Source: a virus
Direction: 5' to 3' (one strand)
DNA: 64,000 nt
IMG/VR virus record: IMGVR_UViG_3300028423_000586
Span: 1-64,000 of that record
Part shown: piece by piece, positions 60,346-64,000 of the stretch
How the letters are laid out: each line of letters begins with the position of its first letter
Numbering within the stretch: position 1 is the stretch's first letter
Translations under genes and position numbers: made by a program
The notes under the pieces: generated by a model
The model's database searches: none
The model's input: only the letters and a program-made list of their open reading frames with translations
Told to the model about the DNA's origin: nothing

Positions 60346-61874
60346 GTACCGTTAAAATCATAGGTGCTATTGTAGACACCAAACGTATCACTCTATACAA
60401 GCATGATGGCACTACGATTACTATTCAACAAGGCACTGAAAAAGTGCCTTTTATTGTTGAGACAGTAATCCCTGCTATCAAAGCAGACGGGTATTACGAA
60501 GGTGAACTACGTAGTATCAAACACAATCCTTATGCTGATTATGAATCTAAATCCAGTGTGGTTAAGTTCTTCAGCATTGCCCGTAAAAAGCTTGCTAACC
60601 TCTTTTCTGCTAAAACAGCAGAGCCAACAGAAGTGGGTAGTACTACTACAGATAATGCTGTAAGTGAATCGACAGATGACGGTTTGTCCGAAGTTATGGC
60701 TCATGCTGTACCTGCATCAGATTCTAACTTTGATAGTGATGAATTTGGTAAGCCTGATATTAACGATGCAGTAGATAACTGTATTAACGATAATCAAGAG
60801 AGTGAGAATACCTTGATTGCCGTGGTTGGTGATAAAGTTATTCCTGATGCACAACGTTTACGTAATTACGTATTTGCAAGTAACATCACAGCTTCATCTG
60901 AAGGGCTTGATAACTTCTTTAAACGTATTGCTAACGTAATTGACGACAGACTGCACTCTGTTGAAGATTTGCTTGTCTTCTTAGAAAGAGCAGAACTTCC
61001 TATCTCTAATGATGGGCGTATTATCTGTTATAAGGCTCTAGACTTACTTGATAGTAAAGAAGGGCGTATATTTGTTGATAGCCATACAGGTATGGTAAAA
61101 CAGCGTGTAGGCTCTATCGTAGAGACTGCTGTTAATAACGTAGACCCAGATAGACGACGTGACTGTTCTAACGGTCTTCATCTTGCTAGACGCAGTTACT
61201 TGAGTTCATTCCCGTGTAATACTTGTACCTTGTGTTACTTAGACCCTGCTGATGTAATTGCTGTACCTAAAGGTACGGGTTCTAAGATACGTGTAACCAA
61301 GTACGAGATTCTTGCTGAACTCACAGAAGCGCAATATCTAGCAGTTAAAAACAGTGGTGATATTACTAAAGCTGAAGGCGGTAAGGAACTACTTAACCGA
61401 GCTATCAATAATAGTTTCCCTGCACCTAAATATAAAACTTATATTGCCGGTAAGTGTGGAAACGATATTACCTACACTGTACTAGGTAAAGCTGAAACCA
61501 AGTCTAACACTTCTACTTCTACAAATACTGATGCTATTACTGTAGAGGAAGCACTTAAACAACAAGTGAAAAGTGAAAGTGTTGACCCTGTTAGTTTAGA
61601 TGATGTTGCTAAAGCTCCTGTTACTGAGCCTAAAAAGACTTCTAAACCTAAAGCTAAACCTAAAGCTAAAATAAAAACCAAGACTAAGGCACCTACTAAA
61701 GCTAAAGGCGAATCACCTCGTGCTCAAATAGCTGCTATGCTAACCCGTAAGAAACCTTCTGACTTGACTGAAGCAGATATCACTAAACTGAAAGCTCTGA
61801 AGAAGCAAGCTAAGAAAGGTTGGGGTGCACTTAATGTAGGTGCTGACTTTGTAGAAGTCATTGACAAGAAGTAA
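60342..61874 (+). CDS. rIIB-like protein
   Basis: A 510-residue partner of rIIA. The N-terminal 50 residues form a small beta domain (ITLYKHDGTTITIQQGTEKV). The conserved core (about 200-340) includes SNDGRIICYKALD, FVDSHTGMVKQRVGS, RRRDCSNGLHLARRSYLSSF and ADVIAVPKGTGSKIRVTKY, typical of phage rIIB proteins. The C-terminal region has a Lys/Ala/Pro-rich linker and a small basic domain, longer than in T4. A terminator follows. Confidence 0.88.
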   Translation: MSTVKIIGAIVDTKRITLYKHDGTTITIQQGTEKVPFIVETVIPAIKADGYYEGELRSIKHNPYADYESKSSVVKFFSIARKKLANLFSAKTAEPTEVGSTTTDNAVSESTDDGLSEVMAHAVPASDSNFDSDEFGKPDINDAVDNCINDNQESENTLIAVVGDKVIPDAQRLRNYVFASNITASSEGLDNFFKRIANVIDDRLHSVEDLLVFLERAELPISNDGRIICYKALDLLDSKEGRIFVDSHTGMVKQRVGSIVETAVNNVDPDRRRDCSNGLHLARRSYLSSFPCNTCTLCYLDPADVIAVPKGTGSKIRVTKYEILAELTEAQYLAVKNSGDITKAEGGKELLNRAINNSFPAPKYKTYIAGKCGNDITYTVLGKAETKSNTSTSTNTDAITVEEALKQQVKSESVDPVSLDDVAKAPVTEPKKTSKPKAKPKAKIKTKTKAPTKAKGESPRAQIAAMLTRKKPSDLTEADITKLKALKKQAKKGWGALNVGADFVEVIDKK

Positions 61875-61877
61875 AGG

Positions 61878-61905
61878 AATCCCCTAGTAATAGGGGATTA
61901 ATTTT
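61878..61905 (+). terminator. intrinsic terminator after rIIB
   Basis: AATCCCCTA (61878-61886) pairs with TAGGGGATT (61891-61899), followed by AATTTT. The next gene starts three bases later, so some read-through or a new start is needed. Confidence 0.75.
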
Positions 61906-61907
61906 AT

Positions 61908-62132
61908 ATGACAAACCAACTACATGAGGCTTTACATGCTGCCTTTAAAGCATTACCTGCCGATTGGGAATCTTACTTTAATGTAATCCCAAAGACAGAT
62001 GAGGTTGAGTTACGTTTTAATGAGGATTATTCCTCATGGATTCCTCATTCTGGTTACGTGTATACTAGTGTCCCTAATTTAATCCTGTTAGTTTTAGCAG
62101 GATTTAACCAAGGTATTAAGACTAAGGATTAA
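61908..62132 (+). CDS. hypothetical protein
   Basis: A 74-residue protein (MTNQLHEALHAAFKALPADW start) directly after the rIIB terminator and two bases before the next gene. No recognised family; a moderately hydrophobic C-terminal stretch (VPNLILLVLAGF). Confidence 0.62.
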   Translation: MTNQLHEALHAAFKALPADWESYFNVIPKTDEVELRFNEDYSSWIPHSGYVYTSVPNLILLVLAGFNQGIKTKD

Positions 62133-62134
62133 GT

Positions 62135-62617
62135 ATGTCTTTGAACAAAATGATGGATGAGTTCAATAAGCAGTATGGTATTGAGCCGGTATCCATTACT
62201 CCAATTAATGTAGAAAAAGCTGCTAACTTTGCAAAGGCTGAATCTGAAGAAGCACTAGAAGAAACTCAGCTATCTACATTTAGTCCAGAGAACTCAGTAA
62301 AAGAACTCTTAGACGTTATTTATGCTACATCACAGCAACTACGTGGTATGGGCGTAGATATTGACTTAGGTTTATCTGAGCTTCATACAAGTAACATGTC
62401 TAAACTAGTTCCATATGAAGAACTTGCTAAAGAGATTCATATTGCCCGTGAACGTTACTTTGATGTAGAAGCCATTGAAGTAGAAAAGGACTTATTCCGA
62501 CTCTACTCACCTTCCCAAAATAAAGTAGTGAAACCTACTTGTTATCGCCCAGCTAACGTAAAAGGAGCTTTGCCTGAACATGAGCAAACAACGTTCGATA
62601 CTATGCTTAAACTGTAA
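62135..62617 (+). CDS. hypothetical acidic protein
   Basis: A 160-residue acidic helical protein with a C-terminal beta part (DVEAIEVEKDLFRLYSPSQN). It overlaps the next gene by 38 bp. Function unknown. Confidence 0.68.
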   Translation: MSLNKMMDEFNKQYGIEPVSITPINVEKAANFAKAESEEALEETQLSTFSPENSVKELLDVIYATSQQLRGMGVDIDLGLSELHTSNMSKLVPYEELAKEIHIARERYFDVEAIEVEKDLFRLYSPSQNKVVKPTCYRPANVKGALPEHEQTTFDTMLKL

Positions 62618-63029
62618 TAACACAGTACGCAAAATACCTTTGGCTATCATGCTTTATAAAGCAACTGATTCTGAAGGAAGTCAGCACTTAGCAACTCTAA
62701 GTCAGCGTAAAGACGTAGAAGCTACTTTAGCTGAAGATGATATTACACTTAGTAAGTGGACTCGTATTACTGCTAAAGAGATAGTACGTCAAGGCTTTTG
62801 TAAATGCTGTATTGATAACTTTGCTAAAGAAGCACAGAAAGTTATTGATGGTGGTATCTACTACCATTGCTCTGAATGTGGTTCTAAAGGTATTCTAGAA
62901 AAGTCTGATTACACTATGGCTATTCGTAAAGATGCCGGAGAGCAGTATTCTACTGCTAATGAACAGGGTCAATACCAACCATTACAAGGTGAGTTTGATT
63001 CATGTTCTAAGCATACTATTAAGCTGTAA
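62580..63029 (+). CDS. zinc-ribbon-like protein
   Basis: A 149-residue protein with CxxC pairs at the start (LCLNCNN), middle (GFCKCCIDNF) and C-terminal third (YHCSECGSKG), so it probably binds zinc. It may be a regulator or RNA-binding factor. It converges on the leftward gene, overlapping by 11 bp. Confidence 0.68.
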   Translation: MSKQRSILCLNCNNTVRKIPLAIMLYKATDSEGSQHLATLSQRKDVEATLAEDDITLSKWTRITAKEIVRQGFCKCCIDNFAKEAQKVIDGGIYYHCSECGSKGILEKSDYTMAIRKDAGEQYSTANEQGQYQPLQGEFDSCSKHTIKL

Positions 63030-63258
63030 ATACCCATCGGTATTCTTCTTCAGTAACATACCAGTACTTCTTGATTTGACCCATCTTACGAAGTTCTCTA
63101 AAACACTGACTACATACCCTTACATCACAGGTGCTAAGGGTATCTTTCAGTTCACTGCTTGATACACCACCATATCGAGAAGCCAAACGTAGTATTTCTT
63201 TGGTTATACTAGGTTTGTCTTTTTGGTTGATATCCCCATTAAGAAAAATAATATCCAT
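63019..63258 (-). CDS. small winged-helix regulator (leftward)
   Basis: A 79-residue protein. PSITKEILRLASRYGGVSSS, then ELKDTLSTCDVRVCSQCFRE and IKKYWYVTEEEYRW, read as a winged helix. The ATG at 63258 is preferred over a TTG at 63264. A nested inverted repeat begins three bases upstream of the ATG, a layout typical of autorepressors. It stands alone on this strand among rightward genes. Confidence 0.65.
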   Translation of the reverse strand: MDIIFLNGDINQKDKPSITKEILRLASRYGGVSSSELKDTLSTCDVRVCSQCFRELRKMGQIKKYWYVTEEEYRWVFTA

Positions 63259-63260
63259 AT

Positions 63261-63318
63261 CCAAGTCCGGTTAGTTACTGGTATGAGTAATCAGTGAGTG
63301 ATTATACCTCGGACTTGG
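63261..63318. promoter_or_regulatory. nested inverted repeat upstream of the leftward regulator
   Basis: CCAAGTCCG (63261-63269) and CGGACTTGG (63310-63318) are perfect nine-bp arms. Inside, TAATCA/TGATTA (63288-63293 and 63299-63304) and TTACT/AGTAA (63275-63279 and 63286-63290) offer alternative stems. It is a candidate operator or translation-control hairpin. Confidence 0.6.
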
Positions 63319-63352
63319 TGGGTACTTCTATAGGTGTAATCACATACTCACT

Positions 63353-63386
63353 TAACCCCTATTCCATCTGGTTTAGGGGTTATTTT
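63353..63386 (+). terminator. intrinsic terminator before AAA+ gene
   Basis: TAACCCCTA (63353-63361) pairs with TAGGGGTTA (63374-63382), followed by TTTT. It separates rightward transcripts from the AAA+ gene, whose AAGGAG site follows at once. Confidence 0.8.
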
Positions 63387-63410
63387 AACTAACTAACTAA
63401 GGAGCCACCA

Positions 63411-64000
63411 ATGGCAAGTAAAATTCAATCTCAAGAGAATGCTATTAAGTTTGTTGATAAAGTACTTAGTAACTACATGGCATCTCAAGGTAAAGTACGT
63501 CCTCACTTTATCATCTCAGGACCAAGTGGTACTGGTAAATCCTTTATCCTTGAAAAGCTTTGCCGTAAACATGCAATGTCTTTTCTAAACATCAATGCTG
63601 CTCAGCTAACCCGTGAAGGTATTGCCGGTAATTCACTATCTAAAGCTCTAGAACCACTGAAGAAGCTTCAAGGTAAACCTGTAGTCGTCTTATGTGATGA
63701 GTTCGATAAACTCTTCCAAGGTGTGAATGGAGCAACAGGTGATGAACGTGCAGGAGTTCAATCAGAAATCCTTCATATTGTTTCTTCAGGGGTAGCTCAG
63801 GTTATTGCTGATTACGGTCATTACCATGAGGTAAACACCAGTAATGTATTATTCATTTTTGCCGGTGCTTTCCAAGGTCAGACTAACCTAAGCCCTGAAA
63901 AGCTACTAAGCATGGGTATGTACCCTGAATTATTAGGTCGTGTGAACCTGCATATCGAACTGCCTAGTATTGAGTGTGATGAACTAATTAAAGCAATGAA
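63411..64000 (+). CDS. ClpX-like AAA+ ATPase (3' partial)
   Basis: The frame runs off the window end, so only the first 196 codons are seen. Walker A is SGPSGTGKS (36-44), Walker B VVVLCDEFDK with Asp96-Glu97. SNVLFIFAGAF and YPELLGRVNLHIELPS closely follow the ClpX order (ILFICGGAF, then PEFIGRLP). There is no N-terminal zinc domain. N4-like phages carry an AAA+ gene near the rII genes, often paired with a von Willebrand-type partner that would lie beyond the window. AAGGAG precedes the ATG. Confidence 0.85.
   Translation, partial: MASKIQSQENAIKFVDKVLSNYMASQGKVRPHFIISGPSGTGKSFILEKLCRKHAMSFLNINAAQLTREGIAGNSLSKALEPLKKLQGKPVVVLCDEFDKLFQGVNGATGDERAGVQSEILHIVSSGVAQVIADYGHYHEVNTSNVLFIFAGAFQGQTNLSPEKLLSMGMYPELLGRVNLHIELPSIECDELIKAM

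Noticed and set aside
1-64000. Lysogeny or transposon functions
   Set aside because: No integrase, repressor-excision pair, transposase or attachment-site repeat was recognised.

Overview
The window is a continuous stretch of a podovirus genome of the N4 type (family Schitoviridae). Three hallmarks support this. A 3394-codon leftward gene carries single-subunit RNA polymerase motifs (the virion RNA polymerase, N4 gp50-like). A split T7-like polymerase (N4 gp15/gp16-like, RNAPII) lies in the early region. A leftward head, tail and packaging block keeps the N4 order vRNAP, ejection proteins, major capsid, scaffold, portal, lysis, fibres, adaptor, terminase. No integrase, transposase or CRISPR array was seen, so the phage looks strictly lytic. 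The DNA is AT-rich. The host cannot be named from the sequence; it is probably a Gram-negative bacterium, because the lysis cassette has a lipoprotein spanin pair.

Layout. Positions 1-7958 (rightward) hold the replication block: family A DNA polymerase (5' end cut by the window edge), a PD-(D/E)XK nuclease, primase, RecA-like ATPase, SSB-like protein, RusA-like resolvase, a second protein with the same acidic tail as the SSB, and a small membrane protein. Positions 7955-37462 (leftward) hold the late block listed above, with one rightward membrane/coiled-coil gene (28544-28933) inserted between portal and lysis genes. Positions 37527-40448 (rightward) hold small genes, including a type II (R67/DfrB-type) dihydrofolate reductase homologue and a SLOG/DprA-like protein. 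Positions 40449-41583 are almost gene-free and full of inverted repeats. In N4 the terminase end and the early-gene end are opposite genome ends, so the window probably crosses the physical termini of a circularised assembly near here.

Positions 41584-48716 are an early region of small genes plus the two RNAPII subunits. Two short motifs recur in front of genes here: a 19-bp CGCTTTGCTC-type element (three copies) and ATTCCCCAA (six copies, three of them exactly 17 nt before the ATG). Positions 48717-49627 hold three tRNA genes (CAT, Gln-TTG, Trp-CCA), a leader with two alternative hairpins, and about 450 bp of strongly structured non-coding sequence. Positions 50070-53460 form a compact operon: a large protein with a YfaP/DUF2135-like domain, a minimal peptide deformylase, a Nudix hydrolase and a macro-domain-like protein. 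A lone leftward gene (53457-54161) resembles a capsid decoration protein.

Positions 54207-57752 hold thymidylate synthase, an HNH endonuclease and small proteins. Positions 57823-61874 encode rIIA and rIIB. The window ends in a ClpX-like AAA+ ATPase cut by the edge. The expected programme, known from N4, is that injected vRNAP transcribes the early genes, the split RNAPII transcribes the middle (replication) genes, and host sigma70 RNA polymerase helped by the phage SSB transcribes the late leftward genes. Thymidylate synthase plus the DfrB-like enzyme would close a phage-encoded folate cycle for dTMP synthesis.
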